Source: Mycolicibacterium hippocampi
Lineage (GTDB): Bacteria; Actinomycetota; Actinomycetes; Mycobacteriales; Mycobacteriaceae
Direction: 5' to 3'
Length of the DNA: 64,000 bases
NCBI RefSeq assembly: GCF_010723735.1
Contig: NZ_BLLB01000002.1
Span: 2,604,001-2,668,000 of the forward strand
Positions 25,791 to 35,421 of the stretch are shown piece after piece. How positions within the stretch are numbered: position 1 is the first letter of the stretch; the number at the start of each line of letters is the position of its first letter. The position numbers and the translations under genes are program-made. A model generated the notes under the pieces. The model ran no database searches, was not told the origin of the DNA, and worked only from the letters and a program-made list of their open reading frames with translations.

Positions 25791-27007
25791 CACGCCAGGC
25801 TGTCATCTGTGAGCCGGTCCGGACGCCGATCGGCCGCTACGGCGGGATGTTCAAGTCGCTGACCGCCGTCGACCTCGGTGTCGCCGCCCTGCGCGGATTG
25901 CTCGAGCGGAGCGGAATCGGACCTGAGTCGGTCGAGGACGTGATCGTCGGTCACTGTTATCCGAGCATGGAGGCACCGGCGATCGGACGCGTGATCGCTC
26001 TGGACGCCGGGCTGCCGGTGACGGTCCCGGGCATGCAGATCGACAGGCGCTGCGGATCCGGCCTGCAGGCGGTGATCCAGGCGGCAATGCAGGTCGTCGG
26101 CGGAGACCATGATCTTGTCGTCGCCGGGGGTGCCGAATCGATGAGCAACGTGGTGTTCCATTCGACCGACATGCGTTGGGGTGGTGCCCGGGGTGGAGTC
26201 ACGGTGCACGACGCGCTGGCCCGCGGCCGAACCACCGCGGGCGGCAAGAACCATCCGGTACCCGGCGGCATGCTGGAGACCGCCGAAAATCTGCGCCGCG
26301 AGTACGGCATCTCGCGCCAGGAGCAGGACGAACTCGCCGTGCTGTCGCACAGTCGGGCGGTGACGGCGCAGAAGGACGGACTGCTCGCCGAGACGATCAT
26401 TCCTGTGACCGTCACGAGCCGGTCGGGTGACCAGATGATCGACACCGACGAACACCCCCGCGCCGATACCTCGCTGGAAACCTTGGCCAAGCTCAAAGCC
26501 GTTCTTGGCAGCGCGGATCCCGATGCCACCGTGACGGCGGGCAACTCCAGCGGGCAGAACGACGCCGCGTCGATGTGTGTGGTGACCACCCCCGAGAAGG
26601 CCGCAGATCTCGGGCTCAGACCGCTGGTGCGGCTGGTGTCGTGGGGCGTGGCCGGGGTGGCACCCCACGTGATGGGCATCGGACCGGTGCCCGCCACCGA
26701 CGTCGCACTCCGGAAGGCCGATCTCACGCTGTCCGATATGGACCTCATCGAGCTCAACGAGGCGTTCGCCGCCCAGGCGCTGGCGTGCATGCGCGAATGG
26801 AAGTTCACGCAGGCGGATCTGGAGCGCACCAACGTGCACGGCTCCGGCATCTCGCTCGGGCACCCTGTCGGTGCGACCGGTGGACGGATGCTGGCCACCT
26901 TGGCCCGTGAACTCGACCGGTGCGGCGGTCGGTACGGCCTGGAGACCATGTGCATCGGCGGCGGGCAGGGTCTGGCCGCGGTGTTCGAAAGGGTGGATCG
27001 CCCATGA
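25787..27007 (+). CDS. Thiolase (acetyl-CoA acyltransferase)
   Basis: 406-residue thiolase with the full catalytic set: C89 in [11 protein letters not shown]359 in [12 protein letters not shown] and C389 in MCIGGGQG. It cleaves a 3-oxoacyl-CoA with CoA to release acetyl- or propionyl-CoA. GTG 25787 overlaps the fabG stop, and its own stop overlaps the next FadE (ATGA), so three beta-oxidation enzymes are made from one coupled message. Confidence 0.92.
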   Translation: MTRQAVICEPVRTPIGRYGGMFKSLTAVDLGVAALRGLLERSGIGPESVEDVIVGHCYPSMEAPAIGRVIALDAGLPVTVPGMQIDRRCGSGLQAVIQAAMQVVGGDHDLVVAGGAESMSNVVFHSTDMRWGGARGGVTVHDALARGRTTAGGKNHPVPGGMLETAENLRREYGISRQEQDELAVLSHSRAVTAQKDGLLAETIIPVTVTSRSGDQMIDTDEHPRADTSLETLAKLKAVLGSADPDATVTAGNSSGQNDAASMCVVTTPEKAADLGLRPLVRLVSWGVAGVAPHVMGIGPVPATDVALRKADLTLSDMDLIELNEAFAAQALACMREWKFTQADLERTNVHGSGISLGHPVGATGGRMLATLARELDRCGGRYGLETMCIGGGQGLAAVFERVDRP

Positions 27008-28197
27008 CCAGGCTTGCGCAGACGCTGGGGCTCAGCGAGTTCCAGACCGAGATCTTGGCGACGGTACGACAATTCGTCGACAAGGAGGTGATTCCGACCG
27101 CCCAGGAACTCGAGCACGCCGACACCTACCCGCAGGCGATCGTCGACGCGATGCGGGCGATGGGTCTGTTCGGGCTGATGATCCCCGAGGAGTACGGCGG
27201 GCTGGGGGAGTCACTGCTCACCTATGCGCTGTGCGTAGAGGAGCTGGCCCGCGGCTGGATGAGTGTGTCCGGGGTGATCAACACCCACTTCATCGTGGCG
27301 TACATGATCCGCCAACACGGAACCGACGCACAGAAGCGCTACTACCTACCCAAGATGGCGACCGGCGAGACCCGCGGCGCCTTCTCGATGTCGGAGCCCG
27401 AGCTCGGCTCCGATGTCGCGGCGATCCGAACCAGGGCCAAGGACAACGGGGACGGCAGCTACACCATCGACGGCCAGAAGATGTGGTTGACCAACGGCGG
27501 CAGCTCGACGCTGGTGGCGGCGTTGGTCCGCACCGACGAGGGAGCCGACAAACCGCACCGCAACCTGACCGCGTTCCTGATCGAGAAGCCCACGGGGTTC
27601 GGTGAAGTGGCACCGGGTCTGACCATCCCCGGCAAGCTCGACAAACTCGGCTACAAGGGCATCGACACCACCGAGTTGATCTTCGACGGCTACCGCGCCA
27701 AGGCCACCGACATCCTCGGTGAGGCGCCCGGGCAGGGCTTCTTCCAGATGATGGACGGTGTGGAGGTCGGGCGCGTCAATGTCTCGGCTCGGGCCTGCGG
27801 GGTCGGCGTCCGGGCCTTCGAGCTGGCCGTCCGCTACGCCCAGCAACGCAGCACATTCGGCAAACCCATCGCCGAGCACCAGGCCATCGCATTCCAATTG
27901 GCGGAGATGGCAACAAAAGTCGAAGCCGCGCACCTGATGATGGTGAACGCGGCACGGCTCAAGGACTCCGGGGAACGCAACGACGTGTCCGCCGGCATGG
28001 CCAAGTACTTCGCCAGCGAAGTCTGCGCCGAGGTCACCCAGCAGAGCTTCCGGATCCACGGTGGCTACGGATACTCCAAGGAGTACGAGATCGAGCGTCT
28101 GATGCGGGACGCGCCGTTCCTGCTTATCGGCGAGGGCACCAGCGAGATCCAGAAGAACATCATCAGCAAGCGACTGCTGGCGGACTACCGGGTCTGA
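27004..28197 (+). CDS. Acyl-CoA dehydrogenase
   Basis: 397-residue FadE enzyme. SMSEPELGSDVAAIRT, QKMWLTNGG, the CoA/FAD loop YAQQRSTFGKPIAEHQA and the catalytic glutamate in IGEGTSEIQKN are all present. ATG 27004 overlaps the thiolase stop. Together with fabG and the thiolase it can supply three of four beta-oxidation activities; the hydratase would come from one of the crotonases or the MaoC protein nearby. A GntR regulator follows four bases later. Confidence 0.92.
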   Translation: MTRLAQTLGLSEFQTEILATVRQFVDKEVIPTAQELEHADTYPQAIVDAMRAMGLFGLMIPEEYGGLGESLLTYALCVEELARGWMSVSGVINTHFIVAYMIRQHGTDAQKRYYLPKMATGETRGAFSMSEPELGSDVAAIRTRAKDNGDGSYTIDGQKMWLTNGGSSTLVAALVRTDEGADKPHRNLTAFLIEKPTGFGEVAPGLTIPGKLDKLGYKGIDTTELIFDGYRAKATDILGEAPGQGFFQMMDGVEVGRVNVSARACGVGVRAFELAVRYAQQRSTFGKPIAEHQAIAFQLAEMATKVEAAHLMMVNAARLKDSGERNDVSAGMAKYFASEVCAEVTQQSFRIHGGYGYSKEYEIERLMRDAPFLLIGEGTSEIQKNIISKRLLADYRV

Positions 28198-28201
28198 TGC
28201 G

Positions 28202-28870
28202 ATGAGTGCTCCCGACTTCTCCGCCCGGCCGCAGCTCGCCGAGGATGTGGCGCGGATCGTCCGCCACCGGATCTTCGACGGAACCTACTCTGCCGGAACA
28301 TATGTGCGCTTGGACCAACTGGCCGCCGGGCTCGGGGTGAGCGTCACCCCGGTCCGAGAAGCGCTGTTCGAGCTCAAGGCCGAGGGGCTGCTCGACCAGC
28401 AACCCCGGCGCGGCTTCGTGGTGCTGCCGGTGACGACGCGGGACATCACCGACGTGTCGGATGTGCAAGCTCACATCGGCGGCGAGTTGGCGGCCAGGGC
28501 GGCGGCCAACGTCACCGACACGGCGTTGGAGGAGCTGAAGAGAATTCAGACCGAGCTGGAAGCGGCCTATTCCGCCGATGACGGCGAACGCGCGGTGCGC
28601 CTCAACCACGAGTTCCACCGCGCCATCAACGTGGCCGCGGATTCACCCAAGCTGGCGCAGTTGATGTCCCAGATCACCCGTTACGCCCCGGAGTCGGTGT
28701 TCCCGACCATCGACGGCTGGCCCGACAGGTCCAACGGCCACCACCGGAGGCTGCTCGATGCGCTGGCGCACCGTGATCCGGAACTTGCGCGCACGGCGAT
28801 GTCCGAACACCTCGCGGCGGGGGCGGTGCCACTGATCGAGCATCTCACCCGGCGCGGTGTGATCGGCTGA
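28202..28870 (+). CDS. GntR-family regulator, FadR/FCD subgroup
   Basis: 222 residues. N-terminal winged helix (about 10-75; LGVSVTPVREALFELKAEGLL is the DNA-recognition part) and a C-terminal all-helical FCD domain with the spaced histidines that bind a metal or acid ligand (RLNHEFHRAINVAA, NGHHRRLLDAL). Such proteins sense carboxylic acids or acyl-CoAs. It is the last gene of the fabG-thiolase-fadE operon, so it may be autoregulating, acting at the AT-rich repeats near 24990. It is also an alternative candidate for the ACTGTAA palindromes. Confidence 0.88.
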   Translation: MSAPDFSARPQLAEDVARIVRHRIFDGTYSAGTYVRLDQLAAGLGVSVTPVREALFELKAEGLLDQQPRRGFVVLPVTTRDITDVSDVQAHIGGELAARAAANVTDTALEELKRIQTELEAAYSADDGERAVRLNHEFHRAINVAADSPKLAQLMSQITRYAPESVFPTIDGWPDRSNGHHRRLLDALAHRDPELARTAMSEHLAAGAVPLIEHLTRRGVIG

Positions 28871-28894
28871 CCCGACGACAGGAGCGGTTGGGAT

Positions 28895-28911
28895 ACTGTA
28901 AGCCTTACAGT
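28895..28911. promoter_or_regulatory. 17-bp palindromic operator, site 1
   Basis: ACTGTAAGCCTTACAGT, an 8+8 perfect inverted repeat around one base, 23 bases before the CoA-transferase ATG at 28935. It is the best-conserved of a series of equal-length palindromes in this window (consensus ACTGTAAnnnTTACAGT). Confidence 0.8.
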
Positions 28912-28934
28912 CATTGTGTCTGCAAAGGTGGGTC

Positions 28935-30119
28935 ATGGGCGTCCTGGACGGTTTGCGTGTGCTGGACTACGGGCGTTTCATCGCCGCGCCGTGGTGTTCG
29001 GCGCTTCTGGCGGACATGGGCGCGGACGTGGTGCGGGTGGAGAAGCGGGAGGGTGGCGAGGATCGTTGGGTTCAGTCGGTCACCGATGGTGGTGAGGGCG
29101 GGACGTTTCTGCAGTGCAATCGGAACAAGCGCTCGTTGACCCTGGACACGACCACCGACGAGGGCAAGGAGATCAACCGAAAGTTGGTGGCACGGGCAGA
29201 CATCGTGGTGGCCAACATGCCCGCGACCGGAATGCGTGCCAACGGTCTGGACTACGACACGCTGCGGGCTGTCCGGCCGGACATCATCCTGGCGAGTGCG
29301 ACCGCCTACGGTGAGGGGGGCCCGTACAGCGGCCGGATCGGTTTCGACGGCGCCGGTCAGGTGATGTCAGGTGCGACCTACCGGCAGGGGATGCCGGAGC
29401 GGCCGATCCGAACGGTGGTGCCCTACGCGGACTTCGGCACCGCACTGACCATGACCATCGGGGTGATGATGGCGCTGTACCACCGTGACCGCACCGGTGA
29501 GGGACAGCATGTCGAGGGTGCACTGCTGCCCACCGCGATGATGATGTCGAATGCCTTCCTCATCGAACGCGACCTGCTCGGCACCGACAAACCGCGGATG
29601 GGGAACCAGGGGACGTCGGTGGCGCCCTGTGATCTGTACCGGACCTGTGATGACGGCTGGGTGCTGCTGCAGGTGGCGGGGCAGCCGATGTTCAAACGGT
29701 GGTGCCGGCTGGTCGGGCGACCGGACCTGTTCGACGACCCCCGGTTCGCCGACGACGACCTTCGCTGGGAGAACGGCGACGTCCTCAACGAGATCATGGC
29801 CCAGTGGTGCGCCGACAAGACCAAGGCCGAGGTCACCGGGTTGTTGGAGGCGGCGAAGCTGCCTGCTGCGCCGATGTATTCGACCCAGGAAGTGCTCGAT
29901 GATCCGCACGTCACGGCGATGGGTTATCTCCAGCGTGTCCCGTTCCCCGGCGCGGCGCATGACGTCCCGATCACTCAGACCCCGTTCCGGCTGTCGGCGA
30001 CGCCGGGGGCGATCCGTCGGCGGGCCCCGCTGCTCGGTGAGCACACCGACGAAGTCCTCGACGAGATCGGCTACACCACAACAGATATTGCAGAATTCAG
30101 GGACCGCTGCGTGGTATGA
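28935..30119 (+). CDS. Family III CoA-transferase (CaiB/BaiF type)
   Basis: 394-residue enzyme that moves CoA from an acyl-CoA to a free acid, activating it without ATP. Family marks: GLRVLDYGRFIAAPWC at the start, ADMGADVVRVEKREGG, ASATAYGEGGPYSGRIGFDGAGQ, with the catalytic aspartate in GFDGAGQVMSG. ATG 28935 has AAAGGTGGG upstream. It is a single-gene unit with a perfect 17-bp palindrome in its promoter, and it converges with the FadD operon three bases away. Confidence 0.9.
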   Translation: MGVLDGLRVLDYGRFIAAPWCSALLADMGADVVRVEKREGGEDRWVQSVTDGGEGGTFLQCNRNKRSLTLDTTTDEGKEINRKLVARADIVVANMPATGMRANGLDYDTLRAVRPDIILASATAYGEGGPYSGRIGFDGAGQVMSGATYRQGMPERPIRTVVPYADFGTALTMTIGVMMALYHRDRTGEGQHVEGALLPTAMMMSNAFLIERDLLGTDKPRMGNQGTSVAPCDLYRTCDDGWVLLQVAGQPMFKRWCRLVGRPDLFDDPRFADDDLRWENGDVLNEIMAQWCADKTKAEVTGLLEAAKLPAAPMYSTQEVLDDPHVTAMGYLQRVPFPGAAHDVPITQTPFRLSATPGAIRRRAPLLGEHTDEVLDEIGYTTTDIAEFRDRCVV

Positions 30120-30122
30120 GCC

Positions 30123-31634
30123 TCAGCCCCGGGTGAGCATCTCGCGGAGCCCGGCCACATCGACTTTGCCCGTCGCCCCTCGCGGAACAGCGTCGGCGGA
30201 GGCCAGCACCCGCCACACCGTGGGTACCTTGAAGCTGCTCAATACCGTCCTGGCCGCAGTGTGGAGTGCCTCCGCGGTGGTGCTGGTCCCGCAGACCACC
30301 GCGGCGCCTACCTGGCCGCCCCCAGGGCCGGGCACGTTCGTCACGAAGGCAGCCCTCACGCCGTCGAGGGTGCATAGAGCGTGGGCGACCTCGCTGGGAT
30401 AGACGGTGGCGCCGCTGACTTTGAACATGTCATCTGAGCGGCCGTGGAAAAACAGGAACCCCGCGTCATCCAGCCGGGCGAGATCGCCTGTCGGATAGTA
30501 GTAATCGGGAGTGAACACCTCCTCCCTGCTGCGGCCGCACAGCCCGCGTAACACGTGGGGGCCCCGGATCTGGATCTCCCCGACGGTGCCGACGGGCACC
30601 GGCACCCCGGTGTCGGTGTCGACGATGCGGATCTGCATACCGGCGAAGGGCCGGCCACAGCTGCCCCACGCCGACGGCGGCATGTCGGTGTCGGCGGGGA
30701 AACCGCAATACGGACCGAACGACTCGGTCATTCCGAACAGCATTGCCCTGGCGCCTTGTGAGGCGCGCCGATGGGCCGGCAGCAGGTCTTCGAGACTTCC
30801 CGGCCGTAGTGTCGACAGATCCACGTCGACCCCGTCGAGGTGTCGCGCCAACGCGGCAGCCTGGTCGGGCCAGCCGCGGAACAGCGTCACCTGCTCGGCC
30901 TCGAGCAGGCGCAGCGTCGAAACCGGCTCGGGGGCAGGTTCGGTCACCAAGGTGGCACCGGCGACAAGAGCCGACAGCAGGCCGCCGCCGAAGCCGCCGA
31001 CCCAGAAGAACGGCATCGGCAGGTAGAGCCGGGTGCCTGGATCGATGCACCGAGCCGCCAGGCCAGACCGCACTGCACCGATAGCGCTGCCGTGGGAATG
31101 GCGCACTCCCTTCGGCGGGCCACTGCTGCCGGAGGTGAACATGACCACCAGCGGATCACCGGGTCTGACACCCCGCGACAGCGCCTCGACGACCGACGCC
31201 GCAGCCGGGCGTGCGGTGAGCGCGTCGGCCTGCTCCGGGGTACTGATCGACCTGAGCGCGGGCAGCCCGGAGGTCTCGAGCGTAGCGAGGTAGCGGTGGC
31301 CACGGAACTGCTCGACTGAGATGAGGTGTTGCACCGACGCAGTGCGCAACTGCGCCGTCAACTCGCGCGGAGTCGACAGCGTGCTCAGCGGTACAAGCAC
31401 CGCGCCGATCCTCAGCAGTGCGAACGCGATCCGGGCCCATTCCACACCGTTGGGCATGATCAAGCCGACACGCGATCCCTTGCCGATGCCGTTTTCGACG
31501 AACGCGGCGGCGAGCTCACGGGTGGCCGTGTCCAGCTCGCGGTAGCAGATGCGTCTCTGCGGATCGATGATCGCGGGTTTGGCGCCGTGCCGAGCGGCGT
31601 GCTCCCGCAACAGGGCGTCGATTGTGTCAGTCAC
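30123..31634 (-). CDS. Acyl-CoA ligase (FadD type)
   Basis: 503-residue ATP-dependent acyl-CoA synthetase. Nucleotide loop FTSGSSGPPKGVRHSH, adenine motif FGMTESFGPY, hinge motif YPTGDLARLDDAGFLFFHGR, and the C-terminal lysine in PRGATGKVDV. The start is GTG 31634, overlapping the end of the preceding ligase gene by eight bases; a long upstream extension in the same frame is only the antisense of a reading frame of that gene. It is last of a six-gene operon of crotonases and ligases. Confidence 0.9.
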   Translation of the reverse strand: MTDTIDALLREHAARHGAKPAIIDPQRRICYRELDTATRELAAAFVENGIGKGSRVGLIMPNGVEWARIAFALLRIGAVLVPLSTLSTPRELTAQLRTASVQHLISVEQFRGHRYLATLETSGLPALRSISTPEQADALTARPAAASVVEALSRGVRPGDPLVVMFTSGSSGPPKGVRHSHGSAIGAVRSGLAARCIDPGTRLYLPMPFFWVGGFGGGLLSALVAGATLVTEPAPEPVSTLRLLEAEQVTLFRGWPDQAAALARHLDGVDVDLSTLRPGSLEDLLPAHRRASQGARAMLFGMTESFGPYCGFPADTDMPPSAWGSCGRPFAGMQIRIVDTDTGVPVPVGTVGEIQIRGPHVLRGLCGRSREEVFTPDYYYPTGDLARLDDAGFLFFHGRSDDMFKVSGATVYPSEVAHALCTLDGVRAAFVTNVPGPGGGQVGAAVVCGTSTTAEALHTAARTVLSSFKVPTVWRVLASADAVPRGATGKVDVAGLREMLTRG

Positions 31635-33192
31635 CGAAGAGCCGCCGCAGGCCGGGGACGTCGATCTTGCCGCTGGACAGCACCGGCAGTTCAGGATGCC
31701 GCACAACGATGAGCCGCCGCGGAATTTTGTATGCCGACAGCTCGGAGCGCAACGCCTGCAGGATGCTTGCCGCGTCGAGCATCGCGGGGGAGTCGGTGGC
31801 CACGACCGCGGCCACCATCTGGCCCCTGTCGGCGTCCGCAAGGCCGAGGACGTGTGCGGTTGCCGCCGGGTCGGTCGCTTCGATGACAGCCGCGAGTGCC
31901 TTCTCGACTTCGGCGGGCGCAACGTTGGCGCCGGAGGTCTTGATCATCGACCCGGCTCGGCCGGCGAAGTAATAGAACCCGTCGTTGTCGCACCGGACGA
32001 GATCGCCGGTGTGGAACCAGCCGTCGGGGTCGAAACACTCCTCGCGGCTGCGCCCGTAGTACCCCTGCATCACGTGGGGACCCCTGATGAGCAGCTCCCC
32101 GAGTTCTGTGGTGGCCACGTCGCGGCCGGTGTCGGGATCGACGACGCGGGCGGCGAATCCCGGCGCCAGCGCCCCGTAGGAACCACGCCGGGTTTCGGGC
32201 TGGTCGGTGTCGTCTCCACTGAGCAGAAGTACGCTGCCGGCTTCGGTCATGCCGAGCATGTTGTGGCGCAGTTCGGTGTCGGCCGGTCGGACATCGGGGG
32301 CCATGATCGGATACAGATTGCCCCGCCGCATGGAGTGCAGGTCGCGGCCGGAGAAGCTCGGGTGTCGGGTCAAGTGTGTGATTCCGGCGACGAATCCGTT
32401 CGTGATGGTGGGCTTCTCGGCCTCGAGCAGGTCGAGCGTCTCGCCCGCGTCGGTGGCGTTGGAACAGACCAGGGTGGCCCCACTGACCATGGTGGCGAGC
32501 AGTCCGAAGGCGAACCCACCGATCCAGAAGAACGGTGAGTTGCAGAACAACCTGTCCGACGACCGCAGCCGACGTATTTCGTTGAGGTTGTGTTGATGTT
32601 CCAGCAGAGCCGCGTGGGTGTGGACGACACCTTTGGGTGTGCCGGTCGAGCCGGAGGTGTAGATGATCGCCATGACGTCGTCGCAGCCGACGTCGTCCTC
32701 CAGTCCGGTCGACACGAACGCGGTGGTAGCCGCGTGCTCGTCGCCTGTGAAGACCACATGGCGCAGTGCCGGCGCTGCCACGCAGTACAACGGTCCCGGC
32801 GTTTCCGGCGAGGTCGACAGCGCTTCGCCGAGGCGGCCGACGTAATCGTGGGAGCGGAAGCTCCGCGCGGCGAGCAGCACAGTGACGTCGCTGTCGACCA
32901 ATTGCGTGCGTAGTTCCGGTGCGGTGCTGAAGGTGGAGAACGGGACCGCCACCGCACCGATCCTGGTGGCGGCCAGCATCGCGACGACGAACTGCGCCCC
33001 GTTGGGGTAGAGCAGCCCGACGTGGGTGCCCTTTCCTACTCCCAGCTCGACCAGCCGACCGGCCAGCGATGCGGAGAACCGTTCGGCATCAGCGTAACTG
33101 AGCCGCTCGGAGTCGCAGACCAGCAGCGGCTTGTCCTCCCACCGGCGTTGGCTTCGGACGAGTCCGGCGACGGTCAGCGGAATCGGCATCAT
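31627..33192 (-). CDS. Acyl-CoA ligase (FadD type)
   Basis: 521-residue ligase, a close relative of the next downstream one (both have SPFFWIGGF / MPFFWVGGF and GRSREE blocks). Nucleotide loop IYTSGSTGTPKGVVHTHA, LGMTEAG, FHTGDLVRCDNDGFYYFAGR and C-terminal lysine in SSGKIDVPGL are intact. Its start ATGATG overlaps the upstream ligase's stop. Two adjacent paralogous ligases suggest duplication and separate preference for substrates of one pathway. Confidence 0.9.
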   Translation of the reverse strand: MMPIPLTVAGLVRSQRRWEDKPLLVCDSERLSYADAERFSASLAGRLVELGVGKGTHVGLLYPNGAQFVVAMLAATRIGAVAVPFSTFSTAPELRTQLVDSDVTVLLAARSFRSHDYVGRLGEALSTSPETPGPLYCVAAPALRHVVFTGDEHAATTAFVSTGLEDDVGCDDVMAIIYTSGSTGTPKGVVHTHAALLEHQHNLNEIRRLRSSDRLFCNSPFFWIGGFAFGLLATMVSGATLVCSNATDAGETLDLLEAEKPTITNGFVAGITHLTRHPSFSGRDLHSMRRGNLYPIMAPDVRPADTELRHNMLGMTEAGSVLLLSGDDTDQPETRRGSYGALAPGFAARVVDPDTGRDVATTELGELLIRGPHVMQGYYGRSREECFDPDGWFHTGDLVRCDNDGFYYFAGRAGSMIKTSGANVAPAEVEKALAAVIEATDPAATAHVLGLADADRGQMVAAVVATDSPAMLDAASILQALRSELSAYKIPRRLIVVRHPELPVLSSGKIDVPGLRRLFGD

Positions 33193-34631
33193 GGTGCGAA
33201 GTAGCTCCGGACGGCCGTCAGGTCGGGCTTGCCCGAGGGCGTCCGGGGGATCGATGCGGTGATCACGATGTCGGTGGGAATCTCGTAGCGGGCCAACTGG
33301 CTCCGCAGAAACTCGACCAGCTCGTGATGGCTGGCGACGGCGCCGGCACGCAACTCGACCAGGGCGACCGGAGTCTCACCGAGACGAGAATCCGGCTGAC
33401 CGATGACCGCCGCGCCGTGTACGGCGGGATGAGCTTCCAGCGCGGCACGCACGTCGTCGGGCAGTATCTTGAAACCGCCGCGGATGATGGCCTGATCGGC
33501 CCGCCCGAGGATCCACAGGAACCCGTCGGCGTCCAGGCGTGCGATGTCGGTGGTGCGCAACCAGTCCGCCTGCGGCCCCAGCTGCGCGGGTTTGACCTCC
33601 AGCAGGCCGGCTTCGTCAGGCCCCAGTGGTACGCCGGTCGCGTCGACCACCCGCAGCCCCGCACCGGGGTTCGCCCTGCCGACGCTGCCACGCTTGTCAC
33701 GCCAGTACTTCCGGTGGTCCGCCAACGTCCAGCCGGCTACCCCGCCTCCGAATTCCGTGGCCGCATAGGACGTGAGAACCGGAATGCCGAACTTCTCGGT
33801 GAACGCATCGGCGTCGTCGGCCGACAATGGCGCGGTGCCCGACGTCACGGCCGCAACACCGTCGAGGTCTTCGCGGGTCAGACCGGAGTGCAGCACCGTG
33901 CGCAGCGCGGCAGGCACCAGCGACACCGCCCGCGGTCGGTGTCGGCGCACCGCGCGTGCCCACTGTTCCAAGTCGAAGCGCCGGAGCAGTACGAACGGCC
34001 GGGCCTCCGCGACACACAGCAGCACCCGGAAGACGCCGCCGACGTGCACCAGCGGCGAGTTGACGATCGCAACGCCACGCCTGATCTCGGCCGGCGCCGC
34101 CGATCTCGCGGGGTCATCGCCGATGACGCTGCGGGCCAGCATGTCGTAGGTGAGATCGACGCGTTTGGGTGGGCCGGTGGTGCCGCTGGTCAGCATCCAC
34201 ACCGCGACACCGGGGCGGCTCTGGTCCTCGGCGACTGCGCCCTCGGTGACCACGGGGGAGGCATCGAGGTCGCTGATCGCCACCGTCGTCGCGGTGGTCG
34301 ACGGGGCGAGCGCGGCCAGGTCGTCCTCGAGGCCGATGAGCACCGGTAGCCGTAGCGCTTCCAGGTCGGCCCTGGTGCGCTCGTCCCCGCGTGACGGATT
34401 GATCACCACGACGGTGCCACCGCCTGCCAGCACGCCGAGCAGGGCGGCGGCATGGGCCGGTTCGTTACGCAGCATGATCCCGACAGTGCGCCCGTGGCTG
34501 ATCGCCGTGATCCGCCGGGCCTGGGAGGCGATCTCACCCCAGCAGTGCCACCGGCCCTCGAACTCCAACGCCGGTGCGGTTGGCGCCAGGCCGAGGACAT
34601 GCTCGATTCGTCTCGAAAGTGGATGGGTCAT
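33189..34631 (-). CDS. Acyl-CoA ligase (FadD type), short form
   Basis: 480-residue ligase, less like the two that follow. Nucleotide loop MLTSGTTGPPKRVDLTYD (an Arg after the catalytic Lys position instead of the usual Gly), SYAATEFGG, LRTTDIARLDADGFLWILGRAD and C-terminal lysine in TPSGKPDL. ATG 34631 overlaps the stop of the crotonase before it (ATGA). The N-terminal domain is trimmed compared with typical 500-550 residue enzymes. Substrate unknown. Confidence 0.88.
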   Translation of the reverse strand: MTHPLSRRIEHVLGLAPTAPALEFEGRWHCWGEIASQARRITAISHGRTVGIMLRNEPAHAAALLGVLAGGGTVVVINPSRGDERTRADLEALRLPVLIGLEDDLAALAPSTTATTVAISDLDASPVVTEGAVAEDQSRPGVAVWMLTSGTTGPPKRVDLTYDMLARSVIGDDPARSAAPAEIRRGVAIVNSPLVHVGGVFRVLLCVAEARPFVLLRRFDLEQWARAVRRHRPRAVSLVPAALRTVLHSGLTREDLDGVAAVTSGTAPLSADDADAFTEKFGIPVLTSYAATEFGGGVAGWTLADHRKYWRDKRGSVGRANPGAGLRVVDATGVPLGPDEAGLLEVKPAQLGPQADWLRTTDIARLDADGFLWILGRADQAIIRGGFKILPDDVRAALEAHPAVHGAAVIGQPDSRLGETPVALVELRAGAVASHHELVEFLRSQLARYEIPTDIVITASIPRTPSGKPDLTAVRSYFAP

Positions 34632-35413
34632 CAGCGGATCCGCGGCCGAGCCTTCGGGGCCACACTCTTCGCCAGCTCGGCCTTGCCGATCGGGTTGCCC
34701 AACCGGGTGTAGATGAGTCCCTGGTCCATCGCGGCCCGGTACGGCTTGTCCAGTGATTCCCAGATCGCCTTGACGGTGCCCTGGGTGGCGGTCGGTGGTT
34801 TCGCCGCGATCATTGCTGCGATCTCGTGTGCCCGACTCCAGAGATCGGTTTCGGCGACCACTTCGGTCACCAAACCGATCCGCAGCGCGGTCTGTGCCGA
34901 CACTCTTTCGTCGTTGCCCATCAGGGCCATGCGCAGCGTGTCGCCGAGACCGACGCGGCGCATCAGCCCGATCGGCTCGAGGGCGGACACCAGACCTGCG
35001 CTGACGTGGGAGTCGAAGAACGTCGCAGTGTCAGAGCAGATGACCACGTCGGCCTCGTTGACGAAGTAGAGAGCCCCTGCGGTGCACATGCCCTGAACCG
35101 CGCACACCACGGGCTTCCACATCTTCTGCCACTTCGGGCTGAGCAGTTCACCGGGGTCCTCGTGGTTCCACACGATATCGGGTTGTGCGTAGCGGGATTT
35201 CACGTCGAGTCCGGCGCTGAACGCCCGGTCGCCCGCCGCCCGCAACACCACCGCGTTGATCGCCTCATCGGCCTTGACGACGTGCCAGATGTCTTTCATC
35301 TCGTGACACATCTGGCGGTTGAACGAGTTCAACGCCTGCGGCCGGTTCAGCGTGATCGTGGCGACGTGAGCGTCGTGGTCCAGGTCCAGCAGAATGGTTT
35401 CGAAGTCGCTCAT
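34631..35413 (-). CDS. Crotonase-family protein (enoyl-CoA hydratase/isomerase-like)
   Basis: 260 residues of the crotonase fold: VATITLNRPQALNSFN, the oxyanion-hole loop AFSAGLDVKS and the second loop GMCTAGALYFVNEADVV. The first hydratase glutamate position is not Glu (GALYFV in place of GGxxEL). The second region reads FFDSHVSAGLVSALEP. The same FFDxHVS block occurs in the neighbouring crotonase, so the two are paralogues. This suggests isomerase, hydrolase or ring-opening chemistry rather than plain hydration. ATG 35413; eight bases separate it from the upstream crotonase. Confidence 0.85.
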   Translation of the reverse strand: MSDFETILLDLDHDAHVATITLNRPQALNSFNRQMCHEMKDIWHVVKADEAINAVVLRAAGDRAFSAGLDVKSRYAQPDIVWNHEDPGELLSPKWQKMWKPVVCAVQGMCTAGALYFVNEADVVICSDTATFFDSHVSAGLVSALEPIGLMRRVGLGDTLRMALMGNDERVSAQTALRIGLVTEVVAETDLWSRAHEIAAMIAAKPPTATQGTVKAIWESLDKPYRAAMDQGLIYTRLGNPIGKAELAKSVAPKARPRIR

Positions 35414-35421
35414 CGGCAGTC

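Noticed and set aside
28895..28911. KstR or KstR2 site
   Set aside because: The known motifs (TnnAACnnGTTnnA and AnCAAGnACTTGnT) do not fit ACTGTAAGCCTTACAGT.
31635..31922. N-terminal extension of the FadD gene at 30123
   Set aside because: It lies inside the upstream FadD gene in another frame and is Arg/Ser/Pro-rich. GTG 31634 fits the ligase fold start.
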